Below are positions 24,827 to 32,552 of a DNA stretch of 39,242 bases, in pieces. The DNA comes from Chloroflexota bacterium (GTDB taxonomy: Bacteria; Chloroflexota; UBA11872): NCBI GenBank assembly GCA_022824865.1, contig JAJDZD010000044.1:1-39242 (forward strand), given 5' to 3'. Within the stretch, counting starts at the first letter, position 1. Each line of letters begins with the position of its first letter. The notes beneath the pieces were generated by a model. That model ran no database searches and was not told the origin of the DNA. It worked only from the letters and a program-made list of their open reading frames with translations. The position numbers and the translations under genes were made by a program.

Positions 24827-25249
24827 TCACTGGAGGGTCACAGATCCGGTTGGGCCGTCGTAGAGCAGCCGATGGAACTGCAGGAAGTCGCGGCCCAGCA
24901 GTACCGGGCGGCCGATTCCGTCGACCATGGCTTGCATGGCCGCGACCGTCATCTGGTACGTCGCGTCCAACTGAGGGAATCGGAGATGCGCGACGTACCG
25001 GCCTGCTGTGAAGTTCCCTTCAACGCCGCCGAAGTCAGCCTTGCCGGCGTATTGGAGACCCAGGGATTGCACGATGCTGCGATCGACACAACAGTGGCTC
25101 GAGCCAGTGTCGATCAGACCAAGAAACGTCAAGGTCTCGGGATCAGGGTCATGGATGCTGGGAGGGTGCCGGATCTCGACGAGTAGTCCAGGACCTTCCT
25201 GCCTCAGACGGTGCGGTTCGTTTGGAGTGCCACAGTCAACGACCGGCAC
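24827..25249 (-). CDS. Retropepsin-like (clan AA) aspartic protease
   Basis: 140 residues from a GTG. The active-site triad DTGSS is at about 47-51 (FLGLIDTGSSHCCVD), and the C-terminal VLLGRDFLQFHRLLYDG matches the second strand-and-turn of single-domain retropepsins, which work as dimers. The first 14 nt overlap the end of the upstream small-protein gene, so the two are translationally coupled. Cytosolic, since no signal is visible. The substrate is unknown; a link to the coupled small protein is inference. Confidence 0.8.
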   Translation of the reverse strand: MPVVDCGTPNEPHRLRQEGPGLLVEIRHPPSIHDPDPETLTFLGLIDTGSSHCCVDRSIVQSLGLQYAGKADFGGVEGNFTAGRYVAHLRFPQLDATYQMTVAAMQAMVDGIGRPVLLGRDFLQFHRLLYDGPTGSVTLQ

Positions 25250-25490
25250 GAGGCTGTCCGAATATCAGGGACGATGGCAACGGAACAGGCGTCTTGCGGA
25301 CTTCGTGAACCAGGAACGGCTTCTCGCCGAACCTTTGAATGGCTGCTGAGGTGGCCTCCACATTCGTGTCGTAAACCCCGACCAACTGCTTATCCGCAAA
25401 CACGACCCACTTGTGCAAATGCTTCGCTTCGAACTCGCTCCTCATGCTCTCGTAGACGTCCAAGTTCTCCAAGACTTCCTGCCGACTCAT
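25236..25490 (-). CDS. Small DUF5678-like protein coupled to a retropepsin (cassette 1)
   Basis: 84 residues: an N-terminal helix VLENLDVYESMRSEFEAKH, then KWVVFADKQLVGVYDT, a helix VEATSAAIQRFG and an end with LPSSLIFGQPRAGR. It is the intact first gene of cassette 1 and overlaps the protease by 14 nt. A GGGAG lies directly against the ATG. The DUF5678 label is from recalled likeness and is tentative. No catalytic motif is seen; a regulatory, inhibitory or substrate role for the protease is possible. Confidence 0.7.
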   Translation of the reverse strand: MSRQEVLENLDVYESMRSEFEAKHLHKWVVFADKQLVGVYDTNVEATSAAIQRFGEKPFLVHEVRKTPVPLPSSLIFGQPRAGR

Positions 25491-25737
25491 CTCCCTACCC
25501 GGTTGTTGAGGTTGCCCGCCCTACAACTGTTGACGTATGTCGAGTGTCATTCGTCATACGGGGAGCGTCAACCAGCGCGAGCTATTGGAACCCGCGTGCC
25601 TCGCAATCGCGTGGGGCTGGCGCGGCGGCGACTCGCGACGGAGTAAACCCTTGACCCGGACACGCCTACGCAAGAGCCGAGAGCCTTCGTTCTCCTGGTT
25701 GGCGCTCACGTAACAAGGAACGGCGCCGGAGTCTCTC

Positions 25738-27192
25738 CTATTCAGCGTCGCCGGCGCGGAGCTGGTCGGCGATGGCTTGGAGGGCGTCGTCGGGGTGTTG
25801 GTCGCCGAAGATGATGTTGCCGACGATGCCGTTGGTGATGAGGCCGGCCTGGCGGCGGCTGAGGGTGGAGTAGACGGCGTTTCGCATGAGTTGCTCGACG
25901 AGGTTGGCGCCTTCGGGGGGCAGTTCGGTGGCGCGGGCGGCGACGCCCTCGGCTGAGATGCGGGTGGCCGGGAGGATGGAGCTGGCGCTAAGGCCGGCGG
26001 CAAGGTGGCGCATGGCGTCGTAGGCGAGTTCGGGGTTCGGCGAATCGGCCAGCACGCCCAGCATGGCGTGGACGAAGACGGGGCTGCGGCCTGTGCCCAT
26101 GTTGGGCAACGGATAGACATCAATGTTGCTGCCGATGAGCCGGCTTGGCGGAATGAAGGCCAGGATGGTGCCGGCGAAGCCGAACTGGCCGGTGCGCTGG
26201 AATGAGCGGGTGGAGCGGCCATCGGTGATGGCCAGGCGGTGGTCGTGCACCCAGGCGCGCAGGAACTCGGCGACCTGGACGGCGGGCGGCGAGGTGAGGG
26301 GCGCGAAGTCCCTATCAGGTCCCCGAAGGTCGCCGACGGCGGACTGCAGCAACTCGTATGGCGACGGCGAGGCCGAGTAGTCGCCCTGGCCATTGGGTTC
26401 CGGCGTGAAGCGCGAGATGTAGCCCATGCCGCCCAAGCCGCCCGAAGGCGGCGGCTCCACGTGGAGGGCGCGCACGGCGTCCAAGAAGACTTCGGCATCG
26501 AAGGTGAGCGGATCGGGGGCCGGCGGTTCGACTTGCTGCTCGAGCGCCCACTGGCGACTGAACAACAGCACATGCGGCGAGACCGCCACCGGCATCCCGA
26601 ACTGCACGCCTTCGTGTTTGCCGGTCTCCAGCAGCCCCGGCCAGAAGTCGGCGGCGTTGAAGTCGGGATCCGAAACGAGAAGGTCGTCCAGCGGCGCCAG
26701 CCGGTCGTTGGCCAGGAGGTCGGCCTGGTCGGCCCTAAAGAAGATGACCAGATCCGGCTTCTGGTTCTGCAGGGCGTCCAGTGAGGTACTGATGCTGAAG
26801 GTGGAGGCGTTGCGCCCGTAGTCGAGCGAGGCCTCCTCGTAGGTGTAGCGGTCCTCGCCGCGATCGCGGGCCGCGGCTAGGCCGTTGACGAACTGGCCGA
26901 AGAGGCTGCCGCCGATGCGGTTGGTGGGGTACATGGCGACCGTGACGGGAATCTTGGCGCCGGGGGTGGGCAGCTTGACGGCGGCTCGGGGGGCGGCGGC
27001 GGTGACGTTGCGGGCCTGGGCGCGGGCGCGTTCCAGGTTGCGTTCCAGGTCGGCGCGCAGGCCCTCTGGCAGCGACCCCGCCACGTCGTCGGCCGGCGAC
27101 TCGCCGCAGGCGGCCAGGGCGAGCGCGCCCAGGGAGGCCGCGCCGGCGGCGAGGGCCTGGCGGCGGTTGAGGCGCGGGGGCGGGGTGTTCAC
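25738..27192 (-). CDS. Tat-type lipoprotein, family 1-like extracellular solute-binding protein
   Basis: 484 residues. The N-terminus has a twin-arginine motif (NRRQAL), a hydrophobic helix and a lipobox LAAC with Cys29, so it is exported folded and lipid-anchored. The rest resembles ABC-transporter sugar-type binding proteins (for example PDLVIFFRADQADLLA, FGMPVAVSPHVLLFSRQW). Its start overlaps the stop of the upstream membrane protein gene by 4 nt, so the two are coupled. No ABC permease with an EAA loop and no ATPase lie within the window, so the partner system is unclear. Confidence 0.85.
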   Translation of the reverse strand: MNTPPPRLNRRQALAAGAASLGALALAACGESPADDVAGSLPEGLRADLERNLERARAQARNVTAAAPRAAVKLPTPGAKIPVTVAMYPTNRIGGSLFGQFVNGLAAARDRGEDRYTYEEASLDYGRNASTFSISTSLDALQNQKPDLVIFFRADQADLLANDRLAPLDDLLVSDPDFNAADFWPGLLETGKHEGVQFGMPVAVSPHVLLFSRQWALEQQVEPPAPDPLTFDAEVFLDAVRALHVEPPPSGGLGGMGYISRFTPEPNGQGDYSASPSPYELLQSAVGDLRGPDRDFAPLTSPPAVQVAEFLRAWVHDHRLAITDGRSTRSFQRTGQFGFAGTILAFIPPSRLIGSNIDVYPLPNMGTGRSPVFVHAMLGVLADSPNPELAYDAMRHLAAGLSASSILPATRISAEGVAARATELPPEGANLVEQLMRNAVYSTLSRRQAGLITNGIVGNIIFGDQHPDDALQAIADQLRAGDAE

Positions 27193-28325
27193 AGGCCCTC
27201 CAGGTAGTGGGTGTATACCCAGGTTAGGCCGACGCCGAGGATCAGGCCCACCGCTAGGCCCGCGAGGTCGGCTCCGAGGCCTGCGGACAGGGGCGCCAGG
27301 TCCGGGGCGTCGCCCCGTCCGGCCATATTCCAGCGCGAGAGCCCGGCGTCGCCTGCCCAGAGCAACCAGCGGGTAACGAACCAGCCGACCAGGGTTCCGC
27401 CGCCAGTCAGCAGGCCGTAGCGCCGCAGGCGCTCGCCCAGCGGGGCGCCGTGCAGGTACGACTCGGTCTTGCGTGCAAGGCGCTCGGCCAATTGCCGGCG
27501 GCGGGCCGCATCCGAGGCTTCGGCATCCGCCAGCACCGCGTCAGCCCACCGATTTCGCTCATAGGTGCTGTGTTGGTGGGCGCTCTGCTTGTAGAACTCG
27601 CGGTCTGACTTGATCTGGAGAGCCGCCTCATGCTCGATGATGGGCCGCGCGTAGGCGGCGGCGTCCAGCGGGCTGAAGCGCGGCAGCATCCGCCTGTAGA
27701 GACCGGGAAACCCCGCGCCGAACGCCACGGACAGGAGGGGAATGCCAAAAAAAGCCAGCAGCCCCACGGTGTCGCCGGCCATTTGCGAACCGGCCTGCAT
27801 CCAGACGACGGCCACGATGAACGCGGCCACGACCAGCCAGACCGCGGCGGTTTCCAGCAGGTAGACGCGCCGAGGGGCCAGGTCGATGAAGGTGTCCAGC
27901 GCGCCGGCGCGCCGCCAGCGGTTGCGGGTGACCAGCGCGATGCCCGCGCCCGCAATGCCTAGGGCCCAGGTGGTCACGAGAATCGTCGGGATGAGACCAG
28001 AAAGCGAACCCTGGTCAGATTCAGCGGGGGCTGGCCTATCAGATACGGAGGGCTCCAGGGGCGTCTCCACGAGCATTGACACGATGCCGCCGAGTCCCAC
28101 GAACAGGAGGAGGGCCGCGAGACCGACAACCGCCATGGCGGCGCCGACCACGAAGCCCGCCCAGACGATGTCACGCGGCGCGGCCAATGCCGCGCGCACG
28201 CGGTACCGATAGGTCTCGTAGGCGGCCGCGGCCTGGGAATGCGGGTAGCCGGCGAACACCAGCGCCTGCTGAGCCGCGCGGATGTCGTCGCGGGAGTCGC
28301 GTTGGGGGTTGGAGAACCAGGGCAT
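27189..28325 (-). CDS. Multi-pass membrane protein of unknown family (paralogue 1)
   Basis: 378 residues. The conserved N-terminus WFSNPQRDSRDDIRAAQQAL is followed by AGYPH, then membrane helices at about 53-86, 110-133, 155-178 and 187-209. A charged cytosolic stretch (about 210-315, with ARPIIEHEA and YERNRWAD) precedes one or two C-terminal helices, ending GVGLTWVYTHYLEGL. The start at 28325 is chosen because it aligns with paralogue 3; the frame stays open upstream. Its stop overlaps the solute-binding protein start. No transporter or sensor motif was recognised. Confidence 0.75.
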   Translation of the reverse strand: MPWFSNPQRDSRDDIRAAQQALVFAGYPHSQAAAAYETYRYRVRAALAAPRDIVWAGFVVGAAMAVVGLAALLLFVGLGGIVSMLVETPLEPSVSDRPAPAESDQGSLSGLIPTILVTTWALGIAGAGIALVTRNRWRRAGALDTFIDLAPRRVYLLETAAVWLVVAAFIVAVVWMQAGSQMAGDTVGLLAFFGIPLLSVAFGAGFPGLYRRMLPRFSPLDAAAYARPIIEHEAALQIKSDREFYKQSAHQHSTYERNRWADAVLADAEASDAARRRQLAERLARKTESYLHGAPLGERLRRYGLLTGGGTLVGWFVTRWLLWAGDAGLSRWNMAGRGDAPDLAPLSAGLGADLAGLAVGLILGVGLTWVYTHYLEGL

Positions 28326-28441
28326 GAAGCCAATCCCCGCCGGTCGGGCCGCCGTGCTCCGCAGTCTCTGGGAGCCGGCAGCCCAGCGTGCCGTGACTAC
28401 TCTACGACCCGGGTACGCGTTGAAGCGGGAGGCGCTGGCGG

Positions 28442-28894
28442 TCAGAGGTTCTGGAAGTAGCGGGCGTAGATCCAGGTGATGAGGAGGCCCAGGGCCAGGC
28501 CAACGGCCAGGCCGACCGGATCGATCCAGGCGGCTGGGGGCGGTGGGGTCTCGAAGCCGGAGGCGATGATGTCGCGGCCGCTGCGGCCCACGATGGCCCC
28601 GCCGCCGCTCAAGGGTCTGACGGAACCGAAGACGACCAGCCAATGCAGCATGCGCCAGCCGATGATGGTGATTAAGGCCGTTAGCAGCCCGTAGATCAGC
28701 AGCCGTTGGCCGCGCGGTGCATCGTGTTCGGCGGCGAGGCGGTCGACGTCACGTTCCGCCTGCTGCCGGCGTTCCGCCTCGGCCCGGCGGCGCTGGGTCT
28801 GGGATGGCCGTCGCGAAGTCTCACTGTAGGTATCCAGCGGATCGGAAAACGGGCGATGCACGCGATCGCGGTCCGCTCGGCGCCTGGAACTCAT
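28442..28894 (-). CDS. Shortened membrane-protein paralogue (paralogue 2)
   Basis: 150 residues. It lacks the N-terminal QRDSR motif and the first four membrane helices of its neighbours. It keeps a charged region (RRRAEAERRQQAERDVDRLAAEH), a helix at about 68-88, and the C-terminal GLLITWIYARYFQNL helix that matches both neighbours. It could be a natural short form or the remnant of a deletion. No good ribosome site precedes the ATG at 28894, so the start is uncertain. Confidence 0.55.
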   Translation of the reverse strand: MSSRRRADRDRVHRPFSDPLDTYSETSRRPSQTQRRRAEAERRQQAERDVDRLAAEHDAPRGQRLLIYGLLTALITIIGWRMLHWLVVFGSVRPLSGGGAIVGRSGRDIIASGFETPPPPAAWIDPVGLAVGLALGLLITWIYARYFQNL

Positions 28895-28925
28895 GGTTAA
28901 CGGGGTGGCGGTGCCGACAGGGCGA

Positions 28926-30038
28926 TCATAGGCCCTCGAAGTAGCGGGCGTAGAGCCAGGTGAGGCCGAGGCCGATGACTGCGCCGAGGAACAGGGCCAG
29001 GACGCCCGCCCCGGGGCCAGGCTCATCTACGAGCATGATCCAGAGGAGCCGGCTGATGAAGAACCACATGGCCAGCGTGGTCACGCCCGCGATCAGGGCG
29101 TAGCGCGCGAGCCGGCGCGCCCCCGACATGCCGTACGAATACGACCCGGACCGCTGGGCGATGTCGCGGGCCCTGTCCTCGCGGCGTTGCGCCTCGGCGA
29201 AGTACCCCTCGGGTTCGGCTCCCAGGATCTCGTCGGCCCAGCGGTTGCGGTCGTAGGCCGTTCGGTCGTAGCCGCTGGCGCCGTAGAAGTCACGCTCGGT
29301 CTTGATCTGTCGCGCGGCCTCGCGCTCGATGATTGGCCGGGCGGCCGCGGCGGCGTCGACCGGACTAACCCGCGGCAGGATCCAGGCATAGAGCCTGGGG
29401 AACCAGGCGGCAAAGGCGGCCGCGCCGACCGGGATTCCGAAAAAGGCCAGCATCTGCGCCACGGTGGCGCCCAGCTGGGGCCCGGCCATCGCCCAGACGA
29501 TCAGCACAATGAGCCCGGCCACCGCGAGCCAGACAACGGCGGTTTCAAGGAGATACCGGCGGCGCGGGCGGAGGTCGCCGAAGGTTTGCAGGACGCCGGC
29601 GCGGCGCCAGCGGTTGCGCGTCACGCGCGACATGCCCGCGCCGGCCAGGCCCAGCACCGGCGCGGCCACCGCCACCGCCGGCAGGATCCCAAGCGGCGAT
29701 CCGGGGTCCGGGTCGGCTTGCGGGGCTGAGGGTGCGGCGGGTGGGGCGGGAACGAATTCGCCGGGAGTCCCGGAATCTCCGATAGCGCTCATCACCAGGC
29801 CAAGGCCGCCCAGTGCCAGGGTTAGCACCAGAAACACACCGAGAACCATGGCCGCGCCGGTCAGGAATCCGGCAACGGCGGCGTGGCGCGGGGCGGCCAG
29901 AGCGGCGCGGACGCGATGAAGATGGGTCGTGACCGCGGTCACGGCGTCGCCATGCGGATAGCCCGCGTACACGAGGGCCTGCTGAGCCGCGCGAATGTCT
30001 TCGCGGGAGTCGCGTTGCGGATCCTTGAACCACTGCAT
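28926..30038 (-). CDS. Multi-pass membrane protein of unknown family (paralogue 3)
   Basis: 370 residues, related to paralogue 1 over its full length. Shared blocks include WF-x-x-PQRDSR, DIRAAQQALV, AGYPH, VTRNRWRRAG, RRRYLLETAVVWL, LAFFGIP, ARPIIEREA, YDRNRWAD and GLTWLYARYFEGL. It has four clustered membrane helices, a charged middle and two C-terminal helices. It is the first gene of the paralogue row leading into the solute-binding protein gene. Function unknown. Confidence 0.75.
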   Translation of the reverse strand: MQWFKDPQRDSREDIRAAQQALVYAGYPHGDAVTAVTTHLHRVRAALAAPRHAAVAGFLTGAAMVLGVFLVLTLALGGLGLVMSAIGDSGTPGEFVPAPPAAPSAPQADPDPGSPLGILPAVAVAAPVLGLAGAGMSRVTRNRWRRAGVLQTFGDLRPRRRYLLETAVVWLAVAGLIVLIVWAMAGPQLGATVAQMLAFFGIPVGAAAFAAWFPRLYAWILPRVSPVDAAAAARPIIEREAARQIKTERDFYGASGYDRTAYDRNRWADEILGAEPEGYFAEAQRREDRARDIAQRSGSYSYGMSGARRLARYALIAGVTTLAMWFFISRLLWIMLVDEPGPGAGVLALFLGAVIGLGLTWLYARYFEGL

Positions 30039-30244
30039 GCGCGGGCCCTGCGGACTGCCGTGTCTGACGGCTAGGTCGGGGACAGTCTAGGCGGTGTCTG
30101 ATATCCGACGACTGGGCGCCGAGCCCGCGAGCCTGAACGAACTGACGAATACCCGGTCCGGGCCGCCCCAGGGACGTGGCGTTCGCGGGCGTCGGGCGCG
30201 GAGTCAAGTGGAGGCATGGCCACCCTGGGCGTCGGGAGTCGGGG

Positions 30245-30316
30245 CGGCCAGGGCGCGGGGGCTGACGGTGAGGCGGAAGGGCCGACCGAGCAGGTCGGCG
30301 GCGATAAAATGGACGC
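30245..30316 (-). pseudogene. Remnant resembling the 3' region of proS
   Basis: 72 nt match proS DNA at 35358-35429 at about 85% by eye without gaps. The minus strand reads ADLLGRPFRLTVSPRALAA against ADLIGLPFRCTVSRRTLAA in ProRS, the start of the anticodon-binding domain's last section. No longer gene surrounds it. It lies in the 353-nt gap (30039-30391) between paralogue 3 and the methyltransferase gene, which otherwise shows nothing. Confidence 0.6.
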
Positions 30317-30391
30317 TCCACGGCAGCCGCTTGACAGGCGCGGGCTGCCCTGGGGGTTGTGGAGCGACCGTCGCAGGGGCTGAGGGCATTG

Positions 30392-31219
30392 ATGACCGAC
30401 TCGACGTCAGCAACGCCGTTTTACACGATTGGCTTTAGCGAGAGCATCCTCCAGCATCTCAGGCGGCACACGGCGGAAACGCACGCCGCGCATTTGCTCC
30501 CCCATCTCAAGCCCGGCCTGCGGGTGCTGGACCTGGGGTGTGGACCGGGCACCTTGTCAATCGGTTTGGCCGAGGCGATAGCGCCCGGGGCGCTGTACGG
30601 CGTGGATATGGAGCAGTCGCAGGTGGACCTGGCGAGGTCGATTGCCGAGGCGGGCGGACTCGATAACGCTACGTTCCAGGTCGGCGACGTGACCGAGCTC
30701 TCATTCGACGACGAATCTTTCGACGTCGTTCACGGCAACGCCATCCTGGTGCATGTTCCCGATACGCAAGCCGTGCTTGCCGAGGCGAAGCGGGTTTTGA
30801 AGCCCGGCGGCCTGATTTCCGTGCGGGAATGGATCATGGAAGCTTCGTTCCTCGCGCCCGACTTCGAAGTTATCGGCGACGCCTGGGCCACGTTGGCAGA
30901 ACTCATTACCGCCGACGACGGGCATCCCAATATCGGGCGGGACCTGAAGCGCCATCTGCTCGAATCCGGTTTCACCGACGTGAAGCCGACAGCTTCGTTC
31001 ACGTCCTACACGACAGTTGAAGACATCGGCTACTTGTCCCGCGTCATCGAAGACTGGTTCTTCTCAGCCGATGTTCGCGCCTCGGCGACAGCGTACGGTG
31101 TGGCGACCCAGCAGCAGTTGGACAACCTGGAGCAGGCGCTGAAGCGGTGGATGAGTCACCCCAGCGCCTTTGGCGCCGTGGCCTACGGCGAGAGCATCGC
31201 CTACAAGCCGCAGCGCTGA
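30392..31219 (+). CDS. Class I SAM-dependent methyltransferase (UbiE/Methyltransf_11-like)
   Basis: 275 residues. The SAM site VLDLGCGPGTLSIGLAEAI (about 45-63) is followed by acidic GVDMEQSQVDLA, the motif II-like VGDVTELSFDDESFDVVHGNAILVHV, and KRVLKPGGLISVREW. The C-terminal half has no specific family signal, so the substrate (a quinone, lipid or small molecule) is unknown. The start at 30392 is preferred because GAGG lies 7 nt upstream. The gene is monocistronic on the plus strand between minus-strand neighbours. Confidence 0.88.
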   Translation: MTDSTSATPFYTIGFSESILQHLRRHTAETHAAHLLPHLKPGLRVLDLGCGPGTLSIGLAEAIAPGALYGVDMEQSQVDLARSIAEAGGLDNATFQVGDVTELSFDDESFDVVHGNAILVHVPDTQAVLAEAKRVLKPGGLISVREWIMEASFLAPDFEVIGDAWATLAELITADDGHPNIGRDLKRHLLESGFTDVKPTASFTSYTTVEDIGYLSRVIEDWFFSADVRASATAYGVATQQQLDNLEQALKRWMSHPSAFGAVAYGESIAYKPQR

Positions 31220-31586
31220 TTCGTACGCCCCGGGCCGCGGCGGCCACTGGCTGACAGCCGGGTTCCGGGCAGTTGCGAGCGCCTCACTTCACGTAGTGAC
31301 GGCGATAGCGAAGTTTGTCCATCAAGAGGTGAAAGACTCGCATGGACTGCAGCAAATCATCGCCGCTTGCATTCCCATCGGCAAGCTCCAAAGCAAATAT
31401 ATTCCCGATGCAGAACGCACTATTCGGTTGGCTGGACGAGATACGCCGACGCTGGGCGAGGATTTTCGCGTGCGATTGAGCTATAGGAAACTACGAGAGA
31501 TTGAAGACTGGCGTGCTCAGGAAATAAAACTCTAGCGTGGATCTAGGGACAGCAGTGGCTGCGTGAGGAGTATTGTGTGCACGTTG
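31220..31586. other. Left edge of the lower-GC island; possible small ORF
   Basis: GC content drops visibly from about 31260 onward. A GTG-started frame at 31296-31535 (79 codons, VTAIAKFVHQEVKDSHG to EIEDWRAQEIKL) looks protein-like but has no good ribosome site and no recognised family. It may be a remnant of a transferred gene. Nothing else is visible. Confidence 0.3.
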
Positions 31587-32552
31587 CTAGATTACGCGCC
31601 TCTGTTTGGTGTGCTGAGCAGTAGCTCTTTCGAGGATAATGTCGTTTACGTCCGAGAAAGCGAGATTGCCTGCTTCAAACTGGTGTATGAACTCTTGGAC
31701 TTCCGTAGGCGTATGAATTCCGTGGGCGGTCACTGATGCAACAAACCCGCATTGTTTCCCCGCCATCGCGAGCACTTGACGCAGCGCCTCTTCCGCGCGG
31801 GCTCGTATAGAAGCGAGAAAGTGGAGAAAGTGGAGTTCACGCCAGTAATAGTAGTACTCGTTCGTCTGACGACGTGCCTGCATAAGAATCTCACGCGCTG
31901 TCCAACCGATCGGAAGCGCAGCTTGGGTAATTGCGAGATCCCGCGTCCGAATAAAGACATTGGAATCAAAGAGCTCTCCGCCTGGCCGCTGAGAACTCCA
32001 CGGATTCAGGACCTTTCCCAGATCCGCCATAGAGGGAACATTGGCCAGTTCATGAACTACTTGCGTGAGGAGCTGGCTAGGATAGTCGTCCGGCAGCACT
32101 ATGCAGATCATTCTATCAGAATCTAGGTCAACCTCTCGCCCCCACCCATCTCCATTCTGAAACCAGTCGGGCAGGTCGCTAAGACTAGGCAATACTTGAA
32201 TCATGCTTCCGCCATTCACTTGCCTAACCCCGTCAACGTTACTCACTGCAAAGGGAGCATAGTTCCGTCCCCTTTCACCAAAGCTCACTTCAAGCCACAC
32301 CTCGTGATCTACCAACAACTTGGATGCGACACGTCGAAGGAATCCGTCAAGGCTCCGTGCATTTTCGCGCAGTGTAAGCGACCGCTCAACATAATGGGGG
32401 GAAATCCCTTCAGTCTGCATAACATATGCTTTTGGGTGTTGTCGGTACGGCACTACTCGAGTGTTGAAGTCTTGATACAGTATATGAGTGTGATCCGACT
32501 GTAGCCACCTCTTTGGCCCGCAAGGAAACCAGCGAGATCTTCGATCGGTCAT
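31587..32552 (-). CDS. Protein of unknown function, partner of the 860-residue membrane protein
   Basis: 321 residues, no signal peptide or membrane segment. The sequence is protein-like (SDHTHILYQDFNTRVVPYRQ, LDGFLRRVASKLLVDHEVWLEVSFG, ARREILMQARRQTNEYYYYW-like stretch near 225) but no domain was recognised. The Tyr-rich and Trp-rich central part and the DHEVWLEVSFG strand recall phage portal proteins only loosely; this was not accepted. Its start overlaps the stop of the upstream gene by 4 nt (ATGA), so it is translated from the same mRNA. GC content is clearly lower than the window average. Confidence 0.75.
   Translation of the reverse strand: MTDRRSRWFPCGPKRWLQSDHTHILYQDFNTRVVPYRQHPKAYVMQTEGISPHYVERSLTLRENARSLDGFLRRVASKLLVDHEVWLEVSFGERGRNYAPFAVSNVDGVRQVNGGSMIQVLPSLSDLPDWFQNGDGWGREVDLDSDRMICIVLPDDYPSQLLTQVVHELANVPSMADLGKVLNPWSSQRPGGELFDSNVFIRTRDLAITQAALPIGWTAREILMQARRQTNEYYYYWRELHFLHFLASIRARAEEALRQVLAMAGKQCGFVASVTAHGIHTPTEVQEFIHQFEAGNLAFSDVNDIILERATAQHTKQRRVI

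Noticed and set aside
26005-26784. Plus-strand frames opposite the solute-binding protein
   Set aside because: Shadow frames of a gene with a clear lipoprotein signal and binding-protein sequence.
31587-32552. Phage portal-like protein
   Set aside because: Only a loose impression from short stretches, no neighbouring terminase or capsid genes, and the coupled gene is a membrane protein.
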